A stretch of DNA of 64,000 bases from Georgenia yuyongxinii (GCF_006352065.1 NZ_CP040915.1:3348001-3412000), one strand, 5' to 3'. Shown: positions 1 to 10,770, counted from the stretch's first letter. The notes: generated by a model not told the origin, from the sequence alone. A program made the numbers and translations.

Positions 1-325
1 CATGGCCGGCATGGACCTGCCCCTGCGGGCCATCCGCGAGCAGGTCGCCTCCGCAGTCGACGTCATCGTCCAGCTCACCCGGCTGCGCGACGGCACCCGC
101 CGGGTCACCGCCATCACCGAGGTCCACGGCATGGAGGGACAGACCGTCACGCTCCAGGACGCTTTCCTCTTCGACTACGCCGCCGGCGTCGACCCGAGCG
201 GCCGCTTCCTCGGCTCCACCGTGCCCACCGGGGTGCGTCCCCGGTTCACCGACCGCTTCGCCGACCTCGGCATCGCGTTGCCGCCGCAGATCTTCGCGAT
301 GGCCGGCACGGGAGGCTTCCGGTGA
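1..325 (+). CDS. tadA: TadA/CpaF-type pilus secretion ATPase, C-terminal fragment
   Basis: This is the last ~107 residues of a TadA/CpaF ATPase, the cytoplasmic motor of Flp/Tad (type IVb) pilus assembly. The frame is open at the left edge, so the Walker motifs lie outside the window. The visible part matches the end of the T2SSE domain, with the stretch LPLRAIREQVASAVDVIVQL followed by RRVTAITEVHGMEG. The TGA overlaps the GTG of the next gene (GTGA), indicating translational coupling with tadB. Identity rests on this C-terminal motif plus the two following Tad genes. Confidence 0.88.
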   Translation, partial: MAGMDLPLRAIREQVASAVDVIVQLTRLRDGTRRVTAITEVHGMEGQTVTLQDAFLFDYAAGVDPSGRFLGSTVPTGVRPRFTDRFADLGIALPPQIFAMAGTGGFR

Positions 326-1248
326 GCGTCGCCGTCGTCGCGGCGGGCTGCTGCGCCGCAGCGGTGTTCCTGACCGCCTACCTCCTGCTCGCCCCGCGGC
401 CCCGGCGGCTGGCCAGGGCCCGACGCCGGCCCGGCGTCGCCCCAGGCCCGGGGCTCCTTACCGGAGCCGCCGAGCAGGCAACCGGCGCCGTGGAGCGGAT
501 GATCCGCCGTCGCGGCGGCCGGGTGCCGGCGCTGGAACGGGCCGGCGTGCGGATGCGCCCGCAGGACCTCGCGGTGCTCGTGGTCGTCGCCGCCCTGGTG
601 ACCGGCGCGGCCGGCCTCGCGCTGGGTGGGCCGCTGCTCGGCCTCGTGCTGGCCGCGGCCGCTCCCGTGGCCGTGAAGGTGTGGCTGGCGCGCCGGGCCG
701 AGAAGCGGCGGCGCGCGTTCGCGGACCAGCTCGACGACTCGCTCCAGCTCCTGGCCGGCAGCCTGCGCGCCGGCCACAGCCTGCAGCAGGCGCTCGCCTC
801 CGTGGCCCGCGAGGCGGAGGAGCCGACGTCGGAGGAGTTCGCCCGGGTCATCAACGAGACCCGCGTGGGCCGCGACCTGGGCGAGGCGCTGAACGAGACC
901 GCCGCGCGCATGGGCAGCCAGGACTTCGTCTGGGTCACCCAGGCCATCGCCATCAACCGGGAGGTCGGCGGGAACCTCGCCGAGGTGCTCGACGGAGTCG
1001 CGCACACGGTCCGCGAACGCCACCAGATCCGCCGCCAGATCAAGGCGCTCGCCGCCGAGGGCAAGCTCTCCGCGATCGTCCTCATGCTCCTGCCGGTCGG
1101 GATCGTGGGGTTCTTGTCCCTGACCTCCCGCAGCTACCTGGCCGCCTTCACCCAAAGCCCGCTGGGCTACGCCCTCATGGTGCTCGGTGCCGTCCTGCTC
1201 CTGGTCGGCGGCGTGTGGATGCGCAAGGTCGTCAGTTTCACCTTCTAG
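322..1248 (+). CDS. tadB: TadB-like type II secretion F-domain membrane protein
   Basis: 308-residue inner-membrane protein of the Tad pilus platform, which anchors the ATPase. It has an N-terminal membrane helix, an Arg-rich cytosolic stretch, two helices around residues 75-120, then the T2SSF domain (about 135-260; DQLDDSLQLLAGSLRAGHSL and INREVGGNLAEVLDGVA are typical) and two C-terminal helices. It starts on a GTG that overlaps the stop of the ATPase gene. tadC follows after 13 nt. Confidence 0.92.
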   Translation: MSVAVVAAGCCAAAVFLTAYLLLAPRPRRLARARRRPGVAPGPGLLTGAAEQATGAVERMIRRRGGRVPALERAGVRMRPQDLAVLVVVAALVTGAAGLALGGPLLGLVLAAAAPVAVKVWLARRAEKRRRAFADQLDDSLQLLAGSLRAGHSLQQALASVAREAEEPTSEEFARVINETRVGRDLGEALNETAARMGSQDFVWVTQAIAINREVGGNLAEVLDGVAHTVRERHQIRRQIKALAAEGKLSAIVLMLLPVGIVGFLSLTSRSYLAAFTQSPLGYALMVLGAVLLLVGGVWMRKVVSFTF

Positions 1249-1261
1249 AGAAGGAGCCCCG

Positions 1262-2146
1262 GTGCCGCCCCTGCTCGCCACCCTCGCCGCCGCGATGCTC
1301 GCCGGCTCGCTGGGCACCTTCGCGTGGCTGCTGCTGGCCGGCCCCGGCGGGTCCCGGCGACGCACCGTGACCAACCTGCACCGCGGCCTCGCGGTCGAGG
1401 CGCCGGCTGCCCCGGCCGGCCGGCGCGGCCGCGTGGGCCACGCCGTCCGCCGCCTGACGCCGTCGGCCTCGCTCCGCGCCCTCGACCGGCTGCACGCCCG
1501 CGCGGGGCGGCCGGCGGCCTGGCCGCTCGACCGCCTCGTGGCGGCGAAGCTCGCACTGGCCGCCGCATCCGCGGTGGTGACCCTCCTCCTCGTCGCTGCG
1601 GCGCCGGGGCCGGTGCCCGTGCTGCTCGGGGCGGTGACCACGATCGTGCTGTACTTCCTGCCCGAGCTGCTCCTGCTCAGCCGCGGCATGGAGCGGCGTG
1701 AGCGGATCCAGGCCGAGCTGGCGGACACCCTGGACCAGATGACCATCGCCGTCGAGGCGGGTCTCGGCTTCGACTCGGCGATGGCGCGCGCCGGGCAGAA
1801 CGGCACCGGCGCGCTGGCCGACGAGCTGCTGCGGACCCTGCAGGACATCCAGCTGGGCCAGGCCAGGCGGCAGGCCTACGAGGCCCTCGCCACCCGCGCC
1901 GACGTCCCCGACCTGCGCCGCTTCGTTCGCGCCGTCGTCCAGGCCGACGCGTTCGGCATCGCCATCGGCGACGTGCTGCGCACCCAGGCGGGCGAGATGC
2001 GGCTCAAGCGGCGGCAGCGCGCCGAGGAGAAGGCGATGCAGATCCCGGTCAAGGTGATCTTCCCGCTGATGCTGTGCATCCTCCCGGTGCTGTTCATCGT
2101 GCTGCTGGGTCCAGCGGTGATGGACATCATGCAGGCGTTCGGCTGA
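1262..2146 (+). CDS. tadC: TadC-like type II secretion F-domain membrane protein
   Basis: 294-residue partner of TadB in the pilus assembly platform. The T2SSF domain is recognisable from about residue 145 (ELADTLDQMTIAVEAGLGFD, then FGIAIGDVLRTQAGEMRLKR), with two C-terminal helices ending in VLFIVLLGPAVMDIM. The GTG at 1262 is chosen because AAGGAG lies 5 nt upstream (1251-1256). No pilin or TadE/F genes follow before the LysR gene; they must lie elsewhere or be absent. Confidence 0.92.
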   Translation: MPPLLATLAAAMLAGSLGTFAWLLLAGPGGSRRRTVTNLHRGLAVEAPAAPAGRRGRVGHAVRRLTPSASLRALDRLHARAGRPAAWPLDRLVAAKLALAAASAVVTLLLVAAAPGPVPVLLGAVTTIVLYFLPELLLLSRGMERRERIQAELADTLDQMTIAVEAGLGFDSAMARAGQNGTGALADELLRTLQDIQLGQARRQAYEALATRADVPDLRRFVRAVVQADAFGIAIGDVLRTQAGEMRLKRRQRAEEKAMQIPVKVIFPLMLCILPVLFIVLLGPAVMDIMQAFG

Positions 2147-2224
2147 CCGGCGGCCCGACCAAGTCGCATCACGACCCAATCCACGCATATCTGGTATTTG
2201 TCTGACTCAATGTGCCCTGCGTAA

Positions 2225-4142
<1,918 letters not shown>

Positions 4143-4209
4143 CCGCGACCGGCCGCGCAATGACCCGGCCGCGCCGCGCGTGGCACCTGTCCCGAGCCCG
4201 AGGAGGGGC

Positions 4210-5313
4210 ATGAAGATCACCCGGGTGGAGACCATCCCCTTCGCCATCCCGTACACCCACCCCTTGCGCTTCGCCTCGGGCGAGCAGCACGTGGCCGAGC
4301 ACGTGCTCGTCCGGGTGCACGCCGAGGACGGCGTCGTCGGCACCGCGGAGGCGCCGCCCCGGCCCTACACCTACGGCGAGACTCAGGACTCCGTGCGGGC
4401 GGTGGTGGAGAAGGTCTTCGCCCCGCAGGTCGTCGGTCTCGACCTGCTCGACCGGGAGAAGGTGCACGCGCGGCTGAACCGCACCGTCGCCAACCCGGCC
4501 GCGAAGGCCGCCGTCGACATGGCACTGTGGGACGCCATCGGCCAGACCCTGGGCCAGCCCGTCACCAAGCTCCTCGGCGGTTACACCGACCGCATGCGGG
4601 TCAGCCACATGGTCGGGTTCGACGAGCCGCAGAAGGCGGTCGACGTCGTCGCCGAGTTCATGCAGCGGTACGGGATCACCACCTACAAGGTCAAGGTGGG
4701 GCGCCGGCCCTACCGCCTCGACGTCGCCGTCGTGCGGGCGCTGCGTGAGCACTTCGGGGACGCCATCGAGCTCTATGTCGACGGCAACCGGGGCTGGACG
4801 GCCAGCGAGGCCGCCCGCGCGCTGCGCGAGATGGACGACCTCGACCTCACGCTCGCGGAGGAGCTCAACCCGGCCGACGACGTCCTGGGCCGGCGCTGGC
4901 TCGTCGAGCGCACCGCCATCCCGTTCGTGGCCGACGAGTCGGTGCCGGGCCCGGCCGAGGTCGTGCGGGAGCTGCTCGGCGGGTCGGCGACCGCCATCTC
5001 GATCAAGACGGCCCGTACCGGCTTCACCTACTCCCAGCGCGTGCACTTCCTGTGCGAGTCGCTCGGGGTGGAGAACGTCATGGGCAACCAGATCGACGGC
5101 CAGGTCGGCACACTCTGCTCGGTGACCTTCGGCGCCGCGTACCGGGGCACGTCCGCCCGGGCCGGGGAGCTGTCGAACTTCCTGGACATGGCCGACGACC
5201 TTCTTGCCGAGCCCCTGCAGATCGTCGACGGCGAGCTGCACGTCCGCGATGTGCCGGGCACCGGCGTGCTGATCGACGAGGAGAAGCTGACCAGGTACCG
5301 CACGGACCGCTGA
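4210..5313 (+). CDS. catB: Muconate cycloisomerase
   Basis: 367-residue enolase-superfamily enzyme converting cis,cis-muconate to muconolactone. The N-terminal capping domain (1-125) is followed by the barrel. Expected features are visible: the KVKVGRR catalytic lysine motif, metal-ligand strands LYVDGNRGW, LAEELNPADD and VADESV, and the second catalytic lysine in ISIKTARTG. AGGAGG (4201-4206) sits just before the ATG at 4210, which decides the start. It lies 125 nt after catA and 52 nt before catC. Confidence 0.95.
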   Translation: MKITRVETIPFAIPYTHPLRFASGEQHVAEHVLVRVHAEDGVVGTAEAPPRPYTYGETQDSVRAVVEKVFAPQVVGLDLLDREKVHARLNRTVANPAAKAAVDMALWDAIGQTLGQPVTKLLGGYTDRMRVSHMVGFDEPQKAVDVVAEFMQRYGITTYKVKVGRRPYRLDVAVVRALREHFGDAIELYVDGNRGWTASEAARALREMDDLDLTLAEELNPADDVLGRRWLVERTAIPFVADESVPGPAEVVRELLGGSATAISIKTARTGFTYSQRVHFLCESLGVENVMGNQIDGQVGTLCSVTFGAAYRGTSARAGELSNFLDMADDLLAEPLQIVDGELHVRDVPGTGVLIDEEKLTRYRTDR

Positions 5314-5365
5314 GCAGGGCACCATCCGACCCCACCGCCCCACCGACCCCACGAGAGGACCCCAC

Positions 5366-5653
5366 ATGCTCTACCTCGTCCATATGGACGTGCACATCCC
5401 CGACACCGTGCCCGCCGAGCAAGCCGCGGAGATCAAGGCCCGGGAGAAGGCTTACTCCCAGGAGCTGCAACGGGCGGGCGTCTGGGCGCACCTGTGGCGG
5501 GTGGTCGGGGAGTATGCCAACTACTCGGTGTTCGACGTCGAGAGCAACGACCAGCTGCACGAGGTCCTGTCGAACCTGCCGCTCTTCCCGTACATGACGA
5601 TGACGGTCACGCCCCTGGCCCAGCACCCGTCCGCGGTGGTGGTGGCGCCGTAG
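5366..5653 (+). CDS. catC: Muconolactone delta-isomerase
   Basis: 95-residue enzyme that converts muconolactone to 3-oxoadipate enol-lactone, the last catechol-specific step. It is full length for the family (MLYLVHMDVHIPDTV at the N-terminus, VWAHLWRVVGEYANYSVFDV in the centre). GAGAGG precedes the ATG. No enol-lactone hydrolase or thiolase gene follows, so lower-pathway steps must be encoded elsewhere. Confidence 0.95.
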   Translation: MLYLVHMDVHIPDTVPAEQAAEIKAREKAYSQELQRAGVWAHLWRVVGEYANYSVFDVESNDQLHEVLSNLPLFPYMTMTVTPLAQHPSAVVVAP

Positions 5654-5801
5654 TCCGCGGCACCATGCCCCCGCTCATCGAGGGCGCATCGTCGGGGTTG
5701 CCTCATCGACCGACCGTCGTCGGGCCGAGCGAGGGTGGCCGGCGACCCTCGGTCGGCCCGACGCCCCTCGGTCGGCGTGAGCGCCTTTGGTCGGCCAACG
5801 A

Positions 5802-5837
5802 ACGGCGCCCGGTCCCCTCAGGGTGACCGGGCGCCGT
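5802..5837. terminator. Bidirectional terminator hairpin between catC and folD
   Basis: A perfect 13-bp stem (ACGGCGCCCGGTC with GACCGGGCGCCGT) surrounds a 10-nt loop. It lies between the convergent ends of catC (+) and folD (-). There is no U-tract, as is common in high-G+C actinobacteria. The preceding 5690-5795 holds only GGTCGGC-rich short repeats. Confidence 0.8.
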
Positions 5838-5851
5838 CGTGCCTCAACAGC

Positions 5852-6736
5852 TCAGCGGGCGGCCAGCCGCTCCGCGGTGTCGACCACGTTCGCCAGCAGC
5901 ATCGCCCGGGTCATCGGGCCCACCCCGCCCGGGTTGGGCGAGAGCCACCCCGCGACCTCGGCGACGCCGTCGGCCACGTCCCCGCGCAGCTTGGCCTTGC
6001 CGGTGGCGGGGTCGACCTGCCGGGAGACGCCGACGTCGAGCACGATCGCGCCGGCCTTGACCATGTCCGCGGTGATGATGCCGGGCTGCCCGGCTGCCGC
6101 GACGACGACGTCGGCCTCGCGCACGTGCTTGGCGAGGTCCGCCGTGCCGGTGTGGGTCAGGGTGACGGTGGCGTTGACGTCCTTGCGGGTGAGCAGCAGG
6201 CCGATGCTGCGGCCCACGGTGGTGCCGCGCCCGACGACGCACACCTCCGTGCCGGCCAGGTCCAGCCCGTGCCGGGCCACCAGCTCGAGCACCGCACGCG
6301 GCGTGCACGGCAGCGGGGAGGTGACCTCCTCCTTCACGCGCAGCACCAGCCGGCCGAGGTTGGTCGGGTGCAGGCCGTCGGCGTCCTTGGCCGGGTCGAC
6401 CATCTCCAGGATCGCGTTGGTGTCGATCCCGCGCGGCAGCGGCAGCTGCACGATGTACCCGGTGCACGCGGGATCGGCGTTGAGGCGCGCGACGGCGGCC
6501 TCGACGTCGGCCTGCGAGGCGGAGGCGGGCAGGTCCTCGCGGAGGGAGGCGATGCCCACCTCGGCGCAGTCGCGGTGCTTGCCAGCCACGTAGGCCCGGC
6601 TGCCCGGATCGTCGCCGACCAGCACCGTGCCCAGGCCCGGGGTGATGCCCCGGGCGGCGAGCCCGGCGACCCGCTGAGCGAGCTCGGCCTTGATGGTGGC
6701 GGCGGTGGCCCGCCCGTCGAGGACCCGTGCGGTCAC
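5852..6736 (-). CDS. folD: Methylene-THF dehydrogenase / methenyl-THF cyclohydrolase
   Basis: 294-residue bifunctional enzyme interconverting 5,10-methylene- and 10-formyl-tetrahydrofolate with NADP. Visible motifs: YVAGKHRDC with the catalytic lysine, [19 protein letters not shown], the NADP-binding [16 protein letters not shown], and the C-terminal NPGGVGPMT signature. Its GTG start overlaps the glyA TGA by 4 nt (GTGA), so it is coupled to glyA and should share the ZTP riboswitch upstream of glyA. Confidence 0.95.
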   Translation of the reverse strand: MTARVLDGRATAATIKAELAQRVAGLAARGITPGLGTVLVGDDPGSRAYVAGKHRDCAEVGIASLREDLPASASQADVEAAVARLNADPACTGYIVQLPLPRGIDTNAILEMVDPAKDADGLHPTNLGRLVLRVKEEVTSPLPCTPRAVLELVARHGLDLAGTEVCVVGRGTTVGRSIGLLLTRKDVNATVTLTHTGTADLAKHVREADVVVAAAGQPGIITADMVKAGAIVLDVGVSRQVDPATGKAKLRGDVADGVAEVAGWLSPNPGGVGPMTRAMLLANVVDTAERLAAR

Positions 6737-8037
6737 TGCTGCAGGCCGGGGTAGAGCGGGAAGGCGTCGGTCAGCGCCTTCACGCGCGCCCGGGCGGCGT
6801 CCACGTCGGTGCCGGCGCCGCCCACGAGCGTGGTGGCGATGATGTCGGCGACCTCGGTGAACTCGGCGGCGCCGAACCCGCGGGTGGCCAGCGCCGGCGT
6901 GCCGATGCGCAGGCCGGAGGTCACGCGCGGGGGGCGCGGGTCGAACGGGACGGCGTTGCGGTTGACGGTGATGCCGGCCGCGTGGAGGAGGTCCTCGGCC
7001 TGCTGGCCGTCGAGGGCGGAGCTGCGCAGGTCGACCAGGACGAGGTGGACGTCGGTGCCGCCGCTGACCATGGCGACGCCGGCGTCGCGTACGTCCTGCT
7101 CGGCGAGGCGCTCGGCGATGATCGAGGCGCCCTCGACCGTGCGGCGCTGGCGGTCCTTGAACTCCTCGCCGGCGGCGATCTTGAACGCGACCGCCTTGGC
7201 GGCGATGACGTGCATGAGCGGGCCGCCCTGCTGGCCGGGGAAGACGGCGGAGTTGAGCTTCTTGCCGAAGGCCTCCTCGTCGCGGGCCAGCAGGAAGCCG
7301 GAGCGGGGGCCGCCGATGGTCTTGTGGACGGTAGAGGAGACGACGTCGGAGTACGGCACCGGGGACGGGTGCAGGTCCGCGGCGACCAGGCCCGCGAAGT
7401 GCGCCATGTCGGTCCACAGGTAGGCACCGACCTCGTCGGCGATCTGCCGGAACGCGGCGAAGTCGAGCTGGCGCGGGTAGGCGGACCAGCCGGCGATGAT
7501 GACCTTCGGGCGGGCCTCGAGGGCCTTGGCGCGCACGGTCTCCATCTCGATGCGGTGGCTCTGCTCGTCCACGCCGTAGGAGGCGACGTGGTAGAGCTTG
7601 CCGGAGAAGTTGATCTTCATGCCGTGCGTGAGGTGCCCGCCGTGGGCGAGCGAGAGGCCCAGGATGGTCTCGCCGGGGTTGGCCAGCGCGTGCAGGACGG
7701 CGGCGTTGGCCTGGGCGCCGGAGTGCGGCTGGACGTTGGCGTACGCGGCGCCGAACAGCGACTTGGCCCGGTCGATGGCGAGGTTCTCGGCAATGTCGAC
7801 CTGCTCGCAGCCGCCGTAGTACCGCTTGCCGGGGTAGCCCTCGGCGTACTTGTTGGTCAGCACCGACCCCTGCGCCTGCAGGATGGCGCGCGGCACGAAG
7901 TTCTCGCTCGCGATCATCTCGAGGGTCTCGCGCTGGCGGGCGAGCTCGCCGTCGAGCACCGCCGCGATCTCGGGGTCGAGCTCGGCGAGCGACTGGTTGG
8001 CCACGGACGTGGCGCTGCCTGGGGTGGTCTGGCTCAT
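6733..8037 (-). CDS. glyA: Serine hydroxymethyltransferase
   Basis: 434-residue PLP enzyme converting serine plus THF to glycine plus methylene-THF. The family core is clear: [38 protein letters not shown], and the PLP-lysine region [15 protein letters not shown]. The ATG at 8037 is chosen because GGAGGA lies 3 nt upstream (8041-8046). It heads the glyA-folD operon, behind a ZTP riboswitch at about 8100-8178. Confidence 0.96.
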   Translation of the reverse strand: MSQTTPGSATSVANQSLAELDPEIAAVLDGELARQRETLEMIASENFVPRAILQAQGSVLTNKYAEGYPGKRYYGGCEQVDIAENLAIDRAKSLFGAAYANVQPHSGAQANAAVLHALANPGETILGLSLAHGGHLTHGMKINFSGKLYHVASYGVDEQSHRIEMETVRAKALEARPKVIIAGWSAYPRQLDFAAFRQIADEVGAYLWTDMAHFAGLVAADLHPSPVPYSDVVSSTVHKTIGGPRSGFLLARDEEAFGKKLNSAVFPGQQGGPLMHVIAAKAVAFKIAAGEEFKDRQRRTVEGASIIAERLAEQDVRDAGVAMVSGGTDVHLVLVDLRSSALDGQQAEDLLHAAGITVNRNAVPFDPRPPRVTSGLRIGTPALATRGFGAAEFTEVADIIATTLVGGAGTDVDAARARVKALTDAFPLYPGLQQ

Positions 8038-8099
8038 GCTTCCTCCGCTGGTCCGCTCACGCACACGGTGTGCGCGCGCACTCGGTGTGGTGACTCTCG

Positions 8100-8178
8100 G
8101 CCCAGGCGGACGACCTCGAATCGGTGCTGCTCGCCGCTCCCTGGTGGTCAGTCCACCTCAGGCGCCAGTCGCGACGCG
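8100..8178 (-). ncRNA. ZTP (pfl) riboswitch upstream of glyA-folD
   Basis: On the minus strand the leader carries the conserved elements of the pfl/ZTP aptamer in order: P1 5' strand CGUCGC (8176-8171) followed by GACUGGCG, P2 GGUGG/CCACC (8157-8153 with 8147-8143), GGGAGC leading into P1 3' strand GCGGCG, a variable linker, and the 3' motif CCGCCUGGGC (8109-8100). A TAGTCT -10 box lies just upstream. ZTP/ZMP signals 10-formyl-THF shortage, which fits control of glyA and folD. The expression platform is not obvious; a palindromic GCACACGGTGTGC (8061-8073) lies before the ribosome site. Confidence 0.9.
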
Positions 8179-8182
8179 GACG

Positions 8183-8188
8183 AGACTA
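8183..8188 (-). promoter_or_regulatory. Probable -10 box of glyA-folD
   Basis: TAGTCT on the minus strand. A start site 7 nt downstream would begin the transcript at the first base pairs of the ZTP aptamer, which supports both calls. Confidence 0.6.
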
Positions 8189-8269
8189 CCCGAACCGGCG
8201 TGCCCTCTTTCATGCCGGCGAGATGTCAACTGCTCCACGAGATCTCATCTCACGCTTATTTCTTCGTCC

Positions 8270-8791
8270 TCAGGGCGCGACGTCGACGTCCGGCAGCTCA
8301 GCCTCGGCGTCCGGCTCGATCTCGCCCAGGATCCGGCGCAGGTAGGCGTAGGTGAGGTCCCCGGTGTGCTGGTCGTACTGGTGCGCGTAGCCCTGCTTGG
8401 CGTACATCGCGAGGTTCTGCTTGGAGTCCTGGCCGGTGAAGACCCAGACCTCCTTGGTCTGCTCGGGCAGGTACTGCAGCACCGCCATGAGCAGCTGCGT
8501 GCCGATTCCCTGGTTCTGCAGGTCCGGCACGACGGCGAGCCGGCCCAGGTTGGCCTTCTCGGCCTCCAGCTCCACCCGGATCGACCCGACGAGCCGGTGC
8601 CCCGCCCACGCACCGAGCGTGACGACGTCGGCCCGCTTGATGTCCGCGATCAGCTCGGTGAGCGACTGGGTCAGCGCGGGCAGGTTCGGGTCCCCGTACA
8701 GCTGCGCCTCGGTCACAAATGCCGCGCGTCGCACGGTGAGCAGCTCGCCTGCCTCATCTTCGGTGAGGAGGTCGATCCTGACGTCGTCCAT
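8270..8791 (-). CDS. GNAT-family N-acetyltransferase
   Basis: 173-residue single-domain GNAT protein. The acetyl-CoA-binding core is visible around residues 75-110 (LGRLAVVPDLQNQGIGTQLL, the Q/RxxGxG/A loop), preceded by the strand GHRLVGSIRVEL. The C-terminus is acidic (EIEPDAEAELPDVDV). The ATG at 8791 gives a full-length domain. The substrate cannot be inferred. It sits between glyA-folD and purU but shows no clear link to folate. Confidence 0.88.
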   Translation of the reverse strand: MDDVRIDLLTEDEAGELLTVRRAAFVTEAQLYGDPNLPALTQSLTELIADIKRADVVTLGAWAGHRLVGSIRVELEAEKANLGRLAVVPDLQNQGIGTQLLMAVLQYLPEQTKEVWVFTGQDSKQNLAMYAKQGYAHQYDQHTGDLTYAYLRRILGEIEPDAEAELPDVDVAP

Positions 8792-8820
8792 GGGCACAGT
8801 CTGACATCCGCGGGGTAGGA

Positions 8821-8870
8821 CCGGACGCCGAGTCCGCACTTCCGGACGCCGAGTTCGCGCTTCCGGACGG
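8821..8870. repeat. 21-nt tandem repeat
   Basis: Two units (CCGGACGCCGAG plus 9 nt; 8821-8841, 8842-8862) and a partial third lie between the divergent GNAT and purU starts. They are non-coding as far as can be seen. Confidence 0.8.
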
Positions 8871-8897
8871 CGGCGGCGTGGCGCAGGCCCGGTGGAC

Positions 8898-8903
8898 TAC
8901 CCT
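8898..8903 (+). promoter_or_regulatory. -10 box of leaderless purU
   Basis: TACCCT ends 7 nt before the GTG at 8911, the spacing expected when transcription starts at the start codon. No Shine-Dalgarno sequence is present. Confidence 0.65.
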
Positions 8904-8910
8904 CCGGCGG

Positions 8911-9759
8911 GTGAGCGCCGCACATCTCGTCCTTGCCCTCTCGTGCCCCGACCGCCCGGGCATCGTCCACGCCGTGTCCGGGGTCCTCGCCGAGCACGGC
9001 GGGAACATCACCGAGTCCCAGCAGTTCGGCGACCCCTCCACCGGCCTGTTCTTCATGCGCGTGCAGGTCGAGACCCAGGCGCCGCGCGCCGAGGTGGAGG
9101 AGGCGATGGCCGCGCTCGCGCACAAGTTCGACATGACGTTCCGCCTCGACGACGTCGGCCGCCCGCAGCGCACGCTCATCATGGCGTCGAAAGAGGGGCA
9201 CTGCCTGTCCGACCTGCTGTTCCGCCAGCGGTCCCAGCGCCTGCCGATCGACCCGGTCGCCGTCGTCGCCAACCACCCGGACCTGGAGCCCATCGCCGCC
9301 TTCTACGGCGTCCCGTTCCACCACGTCCCGGTGACCCGCGAGACGAAGGACGAGGCGGAGGCCGAGCTGCTGCGGATGGTGCGCGACCTCGACGTCGAGC
9401 TGGTGGTGCTCGCCCGCTACATGCAGATCCTCTCCGACCGCCTCTGCACCGAGCTCGCCGGCAACGTCATCAACATCCACCACTCCTTCCTGCCCAGCTT
9501 CAAGGGCGCCCGCCCCTACGCCCAGGCGCACAACCGCGGCGTCAAGCTCATCGGGGCGACGGCGCACTACGTCACCGCCGACCTCGACGAGGGCCCGATC
9601 ATCGAGCAGGACGTCGAGCGCGTCACCCACACCGACGACGTCGCCGAGATGGTCGCCCGCGGGCAGGACGTCGAGCGGCGTGTCCTGGCCCGAGCGGTCC
9701 GCTGGCACGCCGAGCACCGGGTGTTGGTGGACGGGCGGCGCACCGTCGTCTTTTCCTGA
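8911..9759 (+). CDS. purU: Formyltetrahydrofolate deformylase
   Basis: 282-residue enzyme hydrolysing 10-formyl-THF to formate and THF. An N-terminal ACT-type regulatory domain (1-80; LSCPDRPGIVHAVSGVLAEH) is followed by a formyltransferase-fold domain. Active-site region INIHHSFLPSFKGARPY and ATAHYVTADLDEGPIIEQD are visible. The GTG at 8911 is chosen over upstream codons because the TACCCT box sits 7 nt before it. Its activity opposes build-up of the formyl-THF pool that the nearby ZTP riboswitch senses indirectly. Confidence 0.93.
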   Translation: MSAAHLVLALSCPDRPGIVHAVSGVLAEHGGNITESQQFGDPSTGLFFMRVQVETQAPRAEVEEAMAALAHKFDMTFRLDDVGRPQRTLIMASKEGHCLSDLLFRQRSQRLPIDPVAVVANHPDLEPIAAFYGVPFHHVPVTRETKDEAEAELLRMVRDLDVELVVLARYMQILSDRLCTELAGNVINIHHSFLPSFKGARPYAQAHNRGVKLIGATAHYVTADLDEGPIIEQDVERVTHTDDVAEMVARGQDVERRVLARAVRWHAEHRVLVDGRRTVVFS

Positions 9760-9848
9760 GCGGTTCTGCCCAACGGCGGGGGTAGCGTCGGCGGGCAGCC
9801 GCCGTCCCTGTCGTCAGGCCGCCGCCGTCCCGCCGTCCGAGGAGCCCC

Positions 9849-10721
9849 ATGACCGAGCAGTCCCCCGGCCGTCCCACCAGCGCGGCCCAGGCGGCCCGGC
9901 TGCGCGCGATGCGCACGGCGTTCGGCGCGCTGGACAAGGCCGCCCCCGACCTCGCCGCCCGCTGGGCCCTGCGGATCTGGTGCACCCTTCCCACCAACCG
10001 GGGCCGACGGCGGGACGAGCGTCCGCGGGACGGCTCGCGATCCACGGTCGCACTGTCCGATGGCCGCACGGTCGCCGTCGAGACGTGGGGCGAGGGCGAC
10101 CCCGTCTACCTCGCCCACGGCTGGGGCGGGTGGCGCGGGCAGCTCGGCGCGTTCGTCGCCCCGCTGGTCGACGCCGGACGGCGGGTGGTCGGCTTCGACG
10201 CCCCCAGCCACGGCGACTCCTCCCCCGGCCGGCTCGGCCCGCACCGCAGCACCGCGGTCGAGGTGGCCGAGGCGCTCGTGGCGGTTGCCGGCGTGCACGG
10301 GGAGCCGAGCGCCGTCGTCGCCCACTCGCTGGGCTGCACCACCACGGCGCTGGCGGCCGCGGACGGCCTGCCCGTGGACCGGATCGCGCTCATCGCCCCG
10401 AGCCGCGACCTCATGGCGATGACCGACACCCTGGCCCGCACGCTCGGGTACACCGAACGGACCAAGACCCGCTTCGACCGGAAGCTCGAGGCGCTGGCCG
10501 GCCGCCCGCTCGCGGACTTCGACCTCGCGGCGCTGCCGCAGCCGCACCCGACCCTCGTGGTCCACGACCGGCTGGACAAGGAGGTCGCGTACGCCGAGGG
10601 TGCGCACGTGGCCGATGCCTGGCCGGACGCCCGGCTGCACACCACCGAGGGGCTCGGGCACCAGCGGATCCTGCGCGATCCCGACGTCGTCGCGGTGGTG
10701 ACGCGTTTCATCGTCGACTAG
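9849..10721 (+). CDS. Alpha/beta-fold hydrolase
   Basis: 290-residue alpha/beta hydrolase. The oxyanion-hole region AHGWGGWRGQL, the nucleophile elbow VVAHSLGCTTTAL (Ser of AHSLG), a likely acid in TLVVHDRLDKEV and the catalytic His in EGLGHQRIL are all visible. GAGGAG precedes the ATG. No signal peptide is evident. Substrate is unknown. The 3' end is copied into a 21-nt tandem repeat with in-frame stops. Confidence 0.88.
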   Translation: MTEQSPGRPTSAAQAARLRAMRTAFGALDKAAPDLAARWALRIWCTLPTNRGRRRDERPRDGSRSTVALSDGRTVAVETWGEGDPVYLAHGWGGWRGQLGAFVAPLVDAGRRVVGFDAPSHGDSSPGRLGPHRSTAVEVAEALVAVAGVHGEPSAVVAHSLGCTTTALAAADGLPVDRIALIAPSRDLMAMTDTLARTLGYTERTKTRFDRKLEALAGRPLADFDLAALPQPHPTLVVHDRLDKEVAYAEGAHVADAWPDARLHTTEGLGHQRILRDPDVVAVVTRFIVD

Positions 10722-10770
10722 GTGCGCCTCATCCTCGGGTAGGGGCGCCTCATCGTCGGGTAGGGGCGCC
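10708..10770. repeat. Three 21-nt tandem units containing the hydrolase stop codon
   Basis: Units 10708-10728, 10729-10749 and 10750-10770 follow TCATC(G/C)TCGRSTAGGKGCGCC. Because the period is a multiple of three, each carries a TAG in the gene frame (10719, 10740, 10761), giving three successive stops. Confidence 0.92.
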
